Below, piece by piece: positions 5,738-6,343 of a stretch of 6,343 bases of DNA. Within the stretch, counting starts at the first letter, position 1. Each line of letters begins with the position of its first letter. The position numbers were made by a program, and so were the translations under genes. The notes beneath the pieces were generated by a model. That model did not search any database. It had not been told where the DNA came from and saw only the letters and a program-made list of their open reading frames with translations. The stretch comes from RXIX01 sp003989075 (GTDB lineage Bacteria; Pseudomonadota; Gammaproteobacteria; Competibacterales; Competibacteraceae). The stretch covers positions 1-6,343 of the forward strand of contig JAKOYN010000099.1 of the NCBI GenBank assembly GCA_029780415.1, read 5' to 3'.

Positions 5738-6241
5738 CTACTCAGCGCGTCTCGTGACGCGCAGAGCCTGTCGCAGATAAGGCAATTCGGTCACCGGCAA
5801 GCGGCCGGTGACCTGCAATCCGGCAGCGAAATCCGCCAGCGGGCAAACGTCCCGACAACGCAGGCCGGAATCCAGCACCCAGCGCCCATCGACGACCAGG
5901 GCGGCATGGGTAATGTGCAATGGCGGCCCTTCGACCAGGATGTAGTCCAGCCGCGCCGGATCATAGCCGCTTTGCCGGATCAGTCGATCAGCCTTGGCAA
6001 CGGCGTAGGCTTTGCAATCCCAGTAATCCAGTTGCTCCAGCGCGGCGGCGTCCGGCCAGTCCTCCAAACAGCTGTCGACCGGGCAGGGCCGACCCTGCTG
6101 GTTGACAGTCGCATTGATTTCAGTCAGGACCGCCCGTTGATCCGGCGGCAGGGCATCTGTAGGCACGGTTTGACAGCCACCCATGGTCGATATCAGGGCC
6201 AAGGCCAGCAGGCCAACAGTATGCAATGGTAATGACGACAT
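5738..6241 (-). CDS. Putative lipoprotein, transglutaminase-like cysteine peptidase (BTLCP-like)
   Basis: The product is 167 residues on the opposite strand, converging on the Wzy gene with a 15-nt gap. A signal peptide ends in a lipobox-like 'TMGGC' (Cys23), so the mature protein is probably lipid-anchored in the envelope. The core shows 'LDYWDCKAYAVAKADRLI' (Cys76), 'HITHAALVVDGRWVLDS' (His112, Asp124), the Cys-His-Asp order and spacing of bacterial transglutaminase-like cysteine peptidases (PF06035 group, which includes LapG). The residue after the Cys is Lys rather than the common acidic residue. Four extra cysteines (53, 58, 129, 133) could form disulfides in the periplasm, or bind metal. 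The protein is shorter than LapG, so substrate and LapD-type control cannot be inferred. The ATG at 6241 gives the signal peptide; no strong ribosome site is visible. Protease activity is inferred from the triad. Confidence 0.72.
   Translation of the reverse strand: MSSLPLHTVGLLALALISTMGGCQTVPTDALPPDQRAVLTEINATVNQQGRPCPVDSCLEDWPDAAALEQLDYWDCKAYAVAKADRLIRQSGYDPARLDYILVEGPPLHITHAALVVDGRWVLDSGLRCRDVCPLADFAAGLQVTGRLPVTELPYLRQALRVTRRAE
5741..5766. terminator. Strong hairpin at the convergent gene junction (possible bidirectional terminator)
   Basis: CTC-A-GCGCGTC (5741-5751) pairs with GACGCGC-A-GAG (5756-5766): ten base pairs, one A/A mismatch, tetraloop TCGT. It lies 18 nt after the Wzy stop codon and within the last codons of the lipoprotein gene. 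No T-run follows on either strand, so an intrinsic terminator is not proven; a 3'-end stabiliser or Rho-assisted site is also possible. Confidence 0.5.
5789..5813. repeat. Perfect 10-bp inverted repeat with 5-nt loop
   Basis: GGTCACCGGC (5789-5798) and GCCGGTGACC (5804-5813) are exact reverse complements around AAGCG. It lies inside the 3' part of the lipoprotein gene, where it encodes 'VTGRLPVT', and 22 nt from the junction hairpin. It may work with that hairpin in transcript ending or be a coding coincidence. No T-run is present. Confidence 0.55.
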
Positions 6242-6303
6242 AACCGAAAGTTTAGCGGCAGCAGGCGTAATTTACCGCTGGCGATGTCAGAAGATCGTGC
6301 AAC

Positions 6304-6332
6304 TTTTCTTGTCGGGAGGCGCTCGCTAGAAT
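6304..6332 (+). promoter_or_regulatory. Candidate rightward promoter at window edge
   Basis: TAGAAT at 6327-6332 is close to the -10 consensus and is followed by a GC-rich stretch, GCCGCC. With a 17-nt spacer the -35 would be TTTTCT (6304-6309), which is weak. A good -10 before a GC-rich discriminator resembles promoters of stable RNA or housekeeping genes in proteobacteria. The driven gene would lie beyond base 6343. The rest of 6242-6343, upstream of the lipoprotein gene on the other strand, shows no clear leftward promoter. Confidence 0.35.
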
Positions 6333-6343
6333 GCCGCCTCTTG

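Overview
The window looks like the downstream part of an exopolysaccharide or capsule locus from a GC-rich Gram-negative bacterium. A gamma- or betaproteobacterium is the best guess. The evidence is the Wzc-type tyrosine kinase tail, the O-antigen-ligase/Wzy-type membrane protein, a lipobox lipoprotein, and GC-biased codon use. The species is not identifiable from the sequence alone.

Layout. (1) 1-261 (+) is the C-terminal end of a bacterial tyrosine kinase (Wzc/CapB/CpsD type), ending in a cluster of nine tyrosines. (2) 292-1950 (+) is a membrane protein with a cytoplasmic J-domain (intact HPD), one transmembrane helix, a long Q/E/R-rich coiled coil and a C-terminal NTF2/SnoaL-like domain. 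(3) 1975-3222 (+) is a membrane-anchored helical-repeat (TPR-like) protein with a C-terminal jelly-roll domain resembling carbohydrate-binding modules. (4) After a 151-nt, partly AT-rich gap, 3374-4156 (+) encodes a secreted FecR-like protein with a long Gly/Ala tract built on perfect 9-bp tandem repeats, a hydrophobic C-terminal segment and an Asn/Asp tail. (5) 4205-5722 (+) is a polytopic Wzy/WaaL-family polymerase or ligase. (6) 5738-6241 (-) is convergent and encodes a small lipoprotein resembling bacterial transglutaminase-like cysteine peptidases (Cys-His-Asp). (7) The right edge carries a candidate rightward promoter for something outside the window.

How the parts may work together (inference). 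The kinase regulates Wzy-dependent chain length and export. The Wzy/WaaL protein polymerises or ligates the glycan in the periplasm. The J-domain protein could bring DnaK to the membrane beside the export machine while its coiled coil and NTF2-like domain reach into the periplasm. The TPR/jelly-roll protein could bind glycan or act as a scaffold. The FecR-like Gly/Ala protein could be a matrix or envelope component. The three uncharacterised accessory proteins are the most interesting content. No CRISPR array, insertion sequence, tRNA, rRNA or origin was seen.
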